Assembly: GCA_903813345.2 (NCBI GenBank) | Contig: CAIIXF020000008.1 | Coordinates: 30,136,005-30,196,004 of the forward strand | From: Owenia fusiformis | Lineage: Eukaryota > Annelida > Polychaeta > Sabellida > Oweniidae | DNA length: 60,000 bases | Direction of reading: 5' to 3' | In this document: positions 24,946 through 36,100 of the stretch, piece by piece | Position numbering within the stretch: the stretch's first letter is position 1 | Layout of the letters: each line of letters begins with the position of its first letter | The notes under the pieces: generated by a model | What the model was told of the DNA's origin: nothing | Databases searched by the model: none | What the model saw: the letters and a program-made list of their open reading frames with translations, nothing else | Made by a program: the position numbers and the translations under genes

Positions 24946-27900
24946 CTAATCGGCAAATCTCATATCCTCCATCACCAGATTAACTTTCTCCGAGACTCTT
25001 TTACAACCTGATTTAGAATACAACATGGAGCCTTCTGGGTAATATATAAGTTCGTCGGCAACTTTGTCCAAAATTTCATCAGTAACGGGAAAAGATTTTT
25101 CAATTAAGTCATCTTTTATGCATTGTTTTATGTGTATCCGCTCAAGAGGAAGGAATGGAATAAAGGCATTAATAAGATGTTTCTCTATAAGATCACTGTG
25201 CCAAAGGCCACCTGAAAAGAAAAGGTGAATTATTTTCAGATTGATGTAATGAGACCATTGCTAAAACAATAATTTGCTTCACACAGAATAAGAACATTAA
25301 AACCATGATTACAATGTTGTATAGGGTTTATCAAGCACCTTGATGAAAATGATATACAGCTTTATAAACGTCCTGCATATTTCCCTTTCCAGGGATCTAA
25401 TGAAGTACATTTTTATTGTGCTTTGTCCAGTTATAATCAACTTTTTATTTTTTTAAGTATTTTTTAACTATATAAACAGTAAGGTCATCCATGGTAGGGA
25501 TAGAATATTGGATTTATCCTCCCAGATGAAATGTCATCTTTCCTCTGGAGGTTTCATTCAAAAATGAAATAACATACGGAATGTTCTGGACAATTTTAAT
25601 CACAAGACATAGGCAAAGGTTTACGTAACTAAACATGCTTGTCCCCTTAGTGGGAAAGGGGGGGGGGTCACAAGGGCTTGTAGCTACATGTAGACTAGAC
25701 CCGGGCCTGGGGTATCTTGAAATATCTAAAATAAAAAAAAGTATAAAAATAATTGTTTACCTTCGTCTTCATTATATGCACTAATATTGATGATTTCTTC
25801 CATTTCCTTGTATCGTATATCTTCCCGCACTTTCCCTGCCTTCCAGTGTTCATAGGCCCTCTGAGTAATACTCTGTCCTGCTGTATTGCTGAAATAATGA
25901 ATACAGTAAAATATGCCAATACAGAAACACCCTGAAGGAAATATAATGTTTTTTTAGAGTAAAGAGAACTGTAGTGCGTATGTGAATTATCAATGTTTTT
26001 TAGTTTGAGTTGACCATAAGGTTTAATTGTGAAGCGTTTTCTCTTGGGCTCAATCACCATGATGCCATCTATAAATAAACAGTCAATATGGTACAACGAA
26101 AATGGGACTTCTGCGCATGTTAAAATTTTTCGTCAAAACTCAACTTTTGTTCAAGTTGATACGATTGTCTTTCCAACTAGAGACTTACCTCATTCGAAAG
26201 ATCATAAAAGACTTTATCTATACTGAAAATCTTAGATCCAAACATAGTAGAATACGCCGTCAGTCCGCATTTGATTTTTTGAAGTGAGTTTCGTAGATCG
26301 TCAGATTTCTCCGACTGATATCGGGTTATCTCAAACTGGTTCGTTTATAAATACGAATTTCTTTACTGTTGTAAGGCGAATGCGCAAAATTGATTTATAA
26401 ACGTTATTGGTTGATGGGTTTTCTCCTGCGCATGCGTGAAGTCTGATTAACACTTATGACGAAGACCGGAGCAAACATTACTAGCTCTCGAACGAAATTC
26501 CAAGATTCAGGTCATTTCGCCGTGTTTGCTAAGCGTGTATACGTGAATGACAAGCTGTTTTGAGTAGATCAGGTACCTGTTTTAGACACAACATTGATTT
26601 AGCTTGACATTGATGTGCACATTGGCACTTTTGAGCATGTTAATACAAGTTTTTACACTCTTAGCACGAGACGGGTTTTCGAAAAATCTGTTATCTGATT
26701 CACTCGATTATCGTATGGATATGTATTTCTGCTGACATTTCAACACCACATCACATAGGATTACGATGCAGAATGATAATAAAACACAAAACAACTACTA
26801 AATTCCACTTGTTATTTCACAGGAGGTAAAAATGCAAACTGCCTAGATTCTTTGTAAGGGCCGTCAGACATCGGATTGGCCGCCATATTTGAAATGAAAA
26901 TATCACTAAATAGAGGTCTGCGCATGTCTCAACATTTCGACTGTAAAGTTACCTTCATTTTCACATTAATTTTAATAAGTGGGAAAATGGAATATCAATG
27001 GAACACTCTAGACGTTTTTAGAAAGAAAATGTTAAAAATATTTAAAGCTTTAATTTATTACCATATTATCATCTTATTGTTCAACATTGATTAAACCCCA
27101 GGAAAATCATTAATCGAGGCACCACCTACACAAAAGAGAATTCAGTTGATGCACTTTAAACTAGAGAGTATGGTAGATGCAAGTAGCAAGAATTTGCCAA
27201 GGGGCGGGGGTGTCACTTTTTGAAAAATTCCAGGGGAGGTTCACTTTTGACAATTTAGGTTCAAAATTGGCCAAAATCACTTAAAAAGTGCACAGAATGA
27301 TGAAAAACTGCATAATTTTGAAAGAAATTTGCTCGAACCCATCGACCCCCCCTGGCTACGGGCCTGTAGTGTATAGTACTTTAAACTCTCTGGGCAATGT
27401 TTTATGACTGGCCAATAGAACAATGTCAATGCTTTATTCTTATGAATTTACCTTAAAAATATAAATATGGCTTTTCTATAGTCTACCCCATTGATACTGT
27501 CGTAATGGTCAATGTATGGCTTGATAGTGTCCATCAAACCATGTGGCATTTTGTGCATCTCGTCGAATATGAATAGAGTGCGCCCACACTCTGAGACATT
27601 CCCTTTGATCCATTCTCGTAATTGATCCTACAAGCAAAAAATGTATCAGTAAAAATAATGTATCATATTAAAAGCCTCTCTAAGAGTAATTGAAGGTTGG
27701 TTGTTCAAATATCAAATTTTTACTTTTTAATATTAAATTGGGACTTTATCGTACTATTCGTATGTGGATGCTAAATTGTAATAGATAAACATGATATTTT
27801 GTTTTATTCATTTATTTCAATATTCACTATTTATGACAGTGGCCCTCTAACACTACCATATGATTCATCTGAATTGACACTTTTAGGGTGATGTTTCATG

Positions 27901-30626
27901 ATGACCAAAATCAAGAGTTCATTTTGGAAACTATTGTATGAGCTATTTGTAAAGTATAAAGTTCCTTTTTGCATTTTGTCAACTCAAAAATTAGGTCTTT
28001 GGGTATTTTGGTCCCATACAGAAACGTGACCTTTGTACCTTAATGGTGAAAAATGAAACACAATGACAAACATGCAAAATGTTACCACGTAACATTTGTT
28101 ACAGACACCAATCAACAAATGCCATTTTTACAGACACCGAGCACCAACCACCAAACAGTTCATAAATAAAAAAATTGAAGACGATAACAGTACACATATA
28201 CAGGGTGATCCAGAAGTAACGTCAAAAGTATTGCCATTTCAATGCTGCTTTGTGAAACTTGGTACAGATGTTCCCTAAACATTATTGAGTTAGTGTCTCA
28301 AAAATAAAGCGTCTATTATTTGATTGGTTCATTTCATGGTTACTATAGTAACCTGATTTGATGTCACCGGGGCAAATTCAACAACTTCTGGTGGTGACAT
28401 GAAAATGGCCATTTAATTGCTCCTTTATTTAACAAACAAGATTTTACAAATCAATCTCTACAGCACTCACCTTGTATGTCTCTAATTTACTTGCATGAGG
28501 AAAATGATGAGTTGCTATAAACAGGTTCACAAACTTTGAGTTCATCCCATTCTTGTATAGGCTCTCAGCGATGAACCGACTGACAAAATTTTTTCCTCCA
28601 CCTGTCCATCCATGGAAAGATAAAACGAGGGCTTTTGATGGGTTTTTATTGGTTAAATGGCCCTTTAAGGCACGAAGTGAGGTGTCGATGACTAGATGTT
28701 GACCATGTAGCCTATCTTTAAGCACAACAGCCAAATCTGAAATAAATTAGTGAAGAGTTTAGCTACTAGACGTCAGGTAATGATTTTTCACTTTACTCTG
28801 ATACCATAATTTGAACAAGTTAAGTATAGTGTGGTGCATATACTATGGGCATAGCCAGGGGGGGGTGCAACAACAAAAAAGAAAAAGAGCAATTTTGTAA
28901 AATTGAAAAAATTTGCATTATAATTCCAAACAAAATGTGTCCACGCATTCAATTTTCAGCATTCTTTTTTTTGATGTTTTCTCCTTGACAATAATCAGAA
29001 AAAGGCATTAACATGACAAAATGTCACCACCACCTAGAAAATTTAATCAATTTGAAGCAAGTTGAAAAATACCTTTTTGACCATTTTTAACCTAAAGACC
29101 TTTTAGACCATTTTTACTAGGTCAAATCTCAAATCTAAAGTCAGATTTGAATTTTTGAGAACTTGTAGATGATTTTGAAAAAAAAATTAAGCCAATTTCA
29201 AGCAGCTTGAAAAATACATTTTTTTACCTTTTTTGACCTTGAGAAGGTCATTGAAGGTCAAATCTCAAATCTATAGTCAGATTTGAACTTCTGAGAACTC
29301 GTAGATACTTTTGAGGAAAACATTTAATCAATTTGAAGCAAGTTAAAATAAGACCCTTTGACTTTTTTAACCTAAAAACCTTTTTGACCTTTTTTAACTC
29401 GAGAAGGTCATTGAAGGTCAAACCTCAAATCTATAGTCAGATTTGAACTTTTAAGAACTTGTAGATGATTTTGAAAAAAAATTATCAATTTGAAGCAAGT
29501 TGAAAAAATAACTTTTGACCTTTTTTAACCTTTTTGAACTTCTAAAGATCATTGAAGGTCAAATCTTAAATTTCAAATCAGCTTTGAACTTATAGATGAT
29601 TTTGAAAAAATAGAAGTCAGTCAAAACAGTATTTTTTAATTATTGGAAATTGTAAGAATTTGTTACAGACGCCACCCGCCAATCATAAACCTTTTTTAAA
29701 CTTTGAAAAGGTAAAGTCAAGTTAGTCTAAACAGTATTTGTTAAGTTATTGAGAGTTCAGAATTTGTTACAGACGCCAACCACCAACCACCGTCACAAAA
29801 AACCGAAGACCATAACAATATGTCACCACTTCTTTGTGGTGAGGTAAAAATGTGTATTTGCGTGACATATTCTTTCACGCAAAAAACAGTGTTAGAGTCC
29901 ATTTCACTGCTTCATTTCGTCAGTAGAACGGCAAAAATAAGAAATTGGGAGACCATTGTGCAATAATATATGGAAAAGTATATTCATAATGTACATGAAT
30001 GACATTTGTATATTTCAGATTTTTTAGTTTTTTCTGCAATAAGCCTGTGCCGTCTTGTAATTTGAAGAATTTCAGCCATGTTAATCTTATTGAAAATAAC
30101 ATGGCAGAGAAACATCCAAATATAAGAGGCCACACACTTTATAAGCCAAACTAGAAGCAATCCAAGATATACAAATGTCATTCATGTACATTATGAATAT
30201 ACTTTTCCATATATTATTTCACAATGGTCTCCCAATTTCTTATTTTTGCCGTTCTACATGTACTGACGAAATGAACCAGTGAAATGGACTCTACTTCAAT
30301 TTCTTTAGTTGCAGGACAGTTGGACGGCCTGATGTCACTTGAATTGAGGCAAGGTGGATTTTTGTTTATTCATAACCCAAAGTGTTTGTGGGTCATGTGT
30401 TATCAGTAATGCACTTACGTGTCAGATTTGGTGATATCCACGAGTGATCGCAACATTCATTGGTCCAGCAAAGCAGTCCAAGTTTATCAATTGCTGTAAA
30501 AACGACTGTGCCTGCAATGGCTGTAGCAACTCCGATTCCAGTCGAGATCGGATCCAAGGATGCAACAGATATTGCATGCAATGATAAAACGAAAAGAGTA
30601 GCCAGAGATAACGTGAATATCCTCAT
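24946..30626 (-). CDS. Torsin family AAA+ ATPase, copy 1, five exons, complete
   Basis: Exons on the minus strand are 30419-30626, 28471-28736, 27452-27627, 25761-25888 and 24946-25211. All junctions are GT-AG and phases agree, giving 347 aa (human torsinA has 332). Residues 1-24 form a signal peptide, followed by a hydrophobic stretch and an ECC motif as in torsinA. Walker A is GWTGGGKN (112-119) and Walker B is FIFDE (177-181). FLSNTAG follows in the exon 3/4 junction region. The sensor-II motif GCK is at 328-330, and the two redox-type cysteines correspond to C290 and C329. Torsins are ER and nuclear-envelope luminal ATPases that need a LAP1/LULL1-type cofactor for hydrolysis (family knowledge). 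The gene lies head-to-head with ACTMAP copy 1. Which vertebrate torsin it best matches cannot be settled here. Confidence 0.92.
27190..27366. mobile_element. Degraded CAGGCCCGTAGCCAG-family MITE in torsin copy 1 intron 3
   Basis: The right end CTGGCTACGGGCCTG (27352-27366) is intact and the left end is decayed. It occupies the same intronic position as the element at 47470-47609, so it was present before the gene pair duplicated. Confidence 0.6.
29030..29640. repeat. Degenerate tandem repeat, about 140-150 bp unit, in torsin copy 1 intron 1
   Basis: Four units are recognisable by TTTGAAGCAAGTTGAAAAA-like starts near 29050, 29195, 29330 and 29488. Each is followed by TTTTTGACC runs and GAAGGTCAAATCTCAAATCT segments. 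I see no coding potential. Confidence 0.6.
29893..30293. mobile_element. Long inverted repeat (MITE/foldback) in torsin copy 1 intron 1
   Basis: The arm at 29893-30013 is nearly the exact reverse complement of 30167-30293, roughly 120 bp each, with a spacer of about 150 bp. The arms share landmarks such as GACCATTGTG against CACAATGGTC. Antisense to the torsin promoter side, the element could form a long hairpin in the primary transcript. No coding content. Confidence 0.7.
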
Positions 30627-30670
30627 TTTACAGTTTTACAACATTTAGAATTTTAAATGTCACTTCAGCT

Positions 30671-30680
30671 CACTTCCGGT
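30671..30680. promoter_or_regulatory. ETS-type site CACTTCCGGT upstream of torsin copy 1
   Basis: A perfect ETS/GABP-like core (ACCGGAAGTG on the minus strand) lies about 45 bp upstream of the torsin start codon. ETS sites are typical of TATA-less animal promoters. It is a motif match only. Confidence 0.4.
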
Positions 30681-31114
30681 CGCTTCAGCACTAGCAAATT
30701 GAAATTGTGCGAACCAGTTTACTTCGATTAGGCCCAAAGAGTCTGAATGAAAGACTCGTAAGAAAGACTGAATATAAACGAAAAAAATTAATTGTTTTCA
30801 ACCAATGCACATCACGAGATACAAGAGATGGAAAATACAACAAAAGGGAACTTAAAAATTGTCGATATAGCGAGACCAGCTCAACCACTAATTGAATGTT
30901 CGTTCAAGAAATTAGAAAAAGTTTTTTCAGAGTTTTTCAGAAGTTATCGACTTAGCCCATATTAGGGGAGTATGATGCTGGTTATAAGTTAATTAAATTT
31001 ATGATATGTGTCTCTAAGATGCTACTTTAGTTCGTTAAATCGAGGTAAGCAGGTGTTGGAGTTGCATTCCTTCCTTCCTTCATAATTTAGATATCATGGG
31101 CTTTCAAATATCTT

Positions 31115-32306
31115 AGGTCAGGGTGCACAGGCCTGTCAACTGTCCCGCAATTTGCGTATTTGTCACGCATTTGCTGAAGAATTTGAAGTCACGCCAGTTA
31201 TTTTTGCGTGACAGAAAATGTCACGCAAATACAGTGGGGGACAAAAATAAAACTCAACGTTCACAAGTTGTCACAATGAGCTTATTTCCAAGTTTCGTGT
31301 CTCAAACTCTCCTAAGAGGTAGAAAAATAATTCCCGTTCACTAAAGTAGCGCAATAAATGAATCCAAAGCTTCATACCTGCAAATAATGGATAAATCCCT
31401 ACCAAATCGAATGAATGTTTTCATGAATCGCCATGTTTGTTATCCAAGGACGGTTGACTCCCAGAATGCAACATCAGTTAACCGTATTTACTCATGACAG
31501 GTTTCAAAATGTTGGAACAGCATTTTGAAAGCTGGCACGTGTCATGTTGCATTCTGGGAGCCAATCCTCCGTTCCGGCGCAATCGGGCGACAAAATCACC
31601 TCAACATTTGAAGAGTCGGTATAACATGTGAATATCCAATTCAACTTTTGAAGTTCTTATTTGTCATTAGGGACACAAATTCCACTATATTTGGACTTAC
31701 TAAGACGGAGAAAATAGAGCACTGAATACACTGAGGTAAGAATTTATTACATGTGCGACAGCATGTAATTTTCATAGCTTTTGCAATTCTTTATGATCCC
31801 CACTGTACGCATTTTACCTGGTAATTGTCAAGCAAAAATATTTCTGTAGAAATTTTTTTAAAAAAGATCGTCTACACAGCAAAAATACGAACGCCGAAAA
31901 AAAACGTACGCATTTTGTTCGGACTTTTCACGCGAATTACGTATATGTCACGCATTCCGTTGGAAATTTTTCGTACCTACCCCCCCCTTCTCACTCCTTT
32001 TCGACATTGTATCAATCTTCCAGTTTTGCACAAAGTGTGGCTAGAAAAGACTTGTGAGAAGAATGTTTTGATAAAGTGTATAAAAAATAAGAGAATTCAG
32101 TCAAAATCTTTTTTCACTGAATTTTCTTGTTTTTTATACATTTTACAAAACAAATCTTCTCAAAAGTCTTTTCTAGGCACATAGATGCACTCTTTGTGCA
32201 AACCTGGAAGATGTAGACAATGTGGGGAAGGAGTAATTCTTGTTTGAAAAATAACATGTGACTCAATTGAGGAATGCAGAAAATTTCCCAACATGCACCC
32301 TGACCT
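31115..32306. mobile_element. DNA-transposon-like element with AGGTCAGGGTGCA terminal repeats in the torsin-ACTMAP intergenic region
   Basis: AGGTCAGGGTGCA at 31115-31127 is matched in reverse complement at 32294-32306. The interior has repeated GTCACGCA motifs, and a second MITE is nested inside at 31232-31805. No open transposase is visible. Confidence 0.5.
31232..31805. mobile_element. TA-flanked 574-bp MITE with CAGTGGGG ends, upstream of ACTMAP copy 1
   Basis: The left end CAGTGGGG and the right end CCCCACTG are both flanked by TA (31230-31231 and 31806-31807), as expected of Tc1/mariner-type insertion. An internal imperfect palindrome carries CTCCCAGAATGCA (31458-31470) and its inverse (31548-31560), followed by CCAAT and preceded by CACGTG. 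A diverged relative follows at about 32337-32876. Near its right end is GAG|GTAAGAA, which would serve as a splice donor for a 5' UTR exon. Confidence 0.6.
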
Positions 32307-32650
32307 TTATAAAACCCATGTTTATATAGTCAGAAATATTAATAAACCTCAACCATCAAAAGTTGTCACAATGAGCTAAATTTTAAGTTTCATGTCTCAA
32401 ACTCTCTTAAGTGGTAGAAAAATAATTTCTGTTTTCAAAGCTTCATACCTGCAAATGATGGATAAATTCCTACCAAATCAAACAATAAATGTTTTCATGG
32501 ATCCCCATGCTTGTGATCCAAGAAGGGTTTACTCCCAGAATGCAACATCAGTAACCTTGTTTACATGTTACAGGTTTCAAAATGGCGGAATGGCATTTTG
32601 AAAGCTGGCACGTGTCATGTTGCATTCATGGCTGCATTCTGGGAGCCAAT
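31458..32650. promoter_or_regulatory. Four Staf/ZNF143-like motifs with adjacent CCAAT boxes
   Basis: CTCCCAGAATGCA at 31458 and 32532, and its inverse at 31548 and 32633, fit the Staf/ZNF143 consensus core YWCCCRNMATSCM as I remember it. CCAAT follows directly at 31561 and 32646. They sit between the divergent torsin and ACTMAP starts but are carried by two MITE copies. They may be promoter elements or simply the transposon's own palindrome. Confidence 0.3.
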
Positions 32651-32876
32651 CCTCCTTGCGGCGTAATCAAGCTCCAAAATCACCTCAACATTTGAAGAGT
32701 CTGCATAAACATGTGAATATCACTTCAAATTTTGTGTGTGTGTTCCCATTTGTCATTATGGGACGGAGAAAATAGAGCATTCAATTCACTGAGGTAAGAA
32801 TTCATGACATATGTGACAAAATGTCTTTTTCATATTGTTAGTCATTATTTATGATCACCACTTTAGGCTATTATTT
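32337..32876. mobile_element. Second, diverged copy of the CAGTGGGG MITE just upstream of ACTMAP exon 1
   Basis: Collinear with 31244-31805, sharing GTTGTCACAATGAGCT, the paired CTCCCAGAATGCA motifs (32532-32544 and 32633-32645), CCAAT and the GAG|GTAAGAA site. Its terminal repeats are degraded. The acceptor-like TATATTTTCAG before 33087 could pair with its donor to make a spliced 5' UTR. Confidence 0.55.
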
Positions 32877-33119
32877 GGGATGGTTGATTTCAGTTTCGTA
32901 CTTCTACCCAAGGAGGATTGTCTTCCAGGACCGAGACTCAATATTTTCCATCAATGAAAACATCGAAATGTTGTTATTTTAAAATTGAAATTAAAATCGA
33001 CTATAAATTCAAAATAAATAGTTCAAAAGATTCGAACCAATATCTGGATCACAGGCCTACATGTATGATGTACATTATATTTTCAGTGCTTTTAAACCTC
33101 ATTGAATGGTGATGTTGAA

Positions 33120-36100
33120 ATGGCTTCAATTCCACCTCCCCCACCGCCTCCTATAAGTGCTGCCTTCAAGCCTCATATGCTATTTGACAACAAAGAAGAT
33201 TTAAAGAACGTCTGTGCACATGTAGAGTATGATGAAGCTTATTTTCTGAAGGAGATCAGAAAAAGAGTAGCATTTTTAAGAACCAGGTACAGTATCACTG
33301 GCGGATCTGGGTTGGCCCAGAAGAAAAATTAGGCCCAAAAAAGGTCTTAAGGCCCCAAAAAGTAGGCCTTTTTGGTCATTACTGGGCCTTTTAAGGCCTT
33401 ATTTTTTAATTTAAGACCTCATTTTGAAGAAAATGGGCCTCAAAATTTTGGGTTTTAGGGCCCCAAAATTGTCTGCGCAAGCTTTCTCTGACCTGAAATT
33501 TGCCCCCCCCCTTGTTGGTTCCCAGATCCGCCCCTGAGTATCATAAGTGATCTCCTCAGGATTTGTTTCTCAACATGTTGCTGTGGCTAAGTATTTCAAT
33601 AGGCCGCTTTACATATTTGACAAGATACAAACATATTTTCAAATTACAATTTTTGATATATATATTTGGTATTGTTTTATTCTAAGAGCAACAACAAAAG
33701 TAAAAGCTAATAAGAGCAATGATCTTTAATATAACTTCTATAGCCTTTTATGGGATTTCAATGTAAAATTAGTAAAAATTACTTTTAGATACATGTAAAC
33801 TATTTTCTTGGTTGATTTTCCATAAGATGTTTTATTTATATTGAAGAATTCAAAATTTAAGACAGTATACACAGGGAAGATCTTCAGGGGTTGAGCTAAG
33901 GGCTGGCCCACTGGTCATTTGCAAGGTCACTTTTGGTACAAACCAGTTGATTTTTGCAGTTGGGATAAGAAAATAACATGGCATCCGGTCCTTATATCTC
34001 AGATGCGAGTAGAAATAATCTTGATTTACGTCATTAAAAAATTCACAATTCAGTCAAACTGATGTCATATTTGGAATCAACATGTAAAATTACATTTAGA
34101 AATGTGGTTTTGAAAAGAGTTTATCAACTTTGAAAATTTAATTTTCTTTGAAAATGTGACTTCTAGGTCGGGGAGATTCCCCATAGACCCCATGTTGTAA
34201 AACCACAAAAAGTGAAATATTTTTTCTTGTGTTTGGCAGATAATGGTTTCTTTTACTGGACATATTTTAATTTGTATAACTATCCGATACATAATGGTAA
34301 TATGAAAAGTGAACCACTAAAACTGATGCATATTCAAGTTTAAGGGAATTTTGTTATACCCTGCCATGTTAATTCCCCCGAATCAGCCACCTTGAGGCGA
34401 AACTGTTAACTACCTACTCGCATCTGAGTAATTGCCAGCTGATTTCAGAACCTTAGTTCAACCCCTGGAGATCTTGTCCAGGGAAACTTTTGGACATACA
34501 GTATATATAATTATTTTTGTCTTGTTAGGCTTGACAATGCTGTTGAAGGATTGCCGTTCTATTCCCATTATGCACCAGTTGCTCCCATTCTTCAAGACGG
34601 ACCACAGTAAGTATATTATATTCTGAGCATTGTAAACACACCCGGTGAACACTCCCCCCCTCCGTCCCCTCCCCCCCTCCGTCCCATTTTAATTATTTTC
34701 GATTATTTTTTATACAACGTATGGAAACGTATTTTGTAAAGTCATTAAGGTCATTAATTTTATGATGATAATGTCACTTACAAATATTTATTGCAGGTTG
34801 TGTAGACCGTTGATGCTTGATTTAAAGCAAAAACATTAACTTTTGCACGTTGGTGGCGTTGCGCCTTTTTTAATAGATCTTATACCTAAGAAGAGAATCA
34901 GCTAAAAAAAATTCGTAGAATACGCAACATATTTAACCATACCGTGCGCCTATTCGTTCAGCAATTAAATCATAAACCTTTTCTTGAAAAAATAATTTTT
35001 GCAGATTTGTTCATTTTTCTACCAGAAATTGCTTGCTCCCCCCCTCCGTCCCATTTTCACGATCACCGGGTGTGATTATACATCTAAGTCTACTTAATTT
35101 ACAGTAAAACCTGTATATAGTGAACACCTATGGATCCACAGAACATGTCCACTAGAGGTGTTCACTCAGACAGGTTTTACTGTAGTTCATTCTTTGCTCT
35201 GATCCATTAAGTCATGGTTGTTGTTATTTACTTTTTGTTTGTTTATTTAGATGTGGCCTCATAGCAGTTGCCATGGCGATGCATCAGTTAGAGATTCGGC
35301 CAAATGTAACAGTGGATGAAATATTTTCCAGAGCTAAAGAGTTAGGCTTTACTAACAATGGGGAGATGTATTCAGGTATTCAATCACTTGGGTGAAAGTA
35401 TCATTTTCATAATTTCAATGTGGTCATGTGAATTTAAATATTCACTACACAACAATTTCTCTCAAAAATTTAATAAATTTAAAAGATTGTCTAACTTTCT
35501 AATATTTCAATATCTGTACAATTTAGAATGTCGACAACGTGTCTGTTTACTTTTTTTTCCATTCTGAGAACCTCTTTTTTCTGGAGGCATCACTAAGAAC
35601 CTGCGGTATGCAAGTCATTAACAATACTTTGCTTGCACGCAGCTAGCTTTTTCCAAGGGGAGGGCACTTTTAAAAAAATTCTTGGGTGGTTACATTAATT
35701 TGACACCTTTGGCCCAAAATCACATGAAAATTGCTCAGAATGATGAACAACTGCATTATTTTGAAAGAATTTTGGCCAGGGAGGGGTTTAAGAGTGAGAG
35801 AGAGGATAGAGAGCTTGATAGAGGACTATCTTATATTTCAGTTAGAGATATGGTGAGCCTGGTGAGAGACTTGGGAGCAGAAGCTAAGATGAGTAGCAAT
35901 ATGAAAGACAGCATGGAGCTATTCTGCGAACATCTTAAGCAAGGTGGAGCTATTCTTGTGCCGTATCCTTTGAGTGCTCTTACCAGAATTGATTTAATTT
36001 TTGGTTGAAATATGCTTGCATCAAGCAGGCCCTTTGTTGGGGGAGGGGGAGGGGGCGGTTCAGGAAATGAGGTTGAGGGAATCATTCTGGTCATGCAGTT

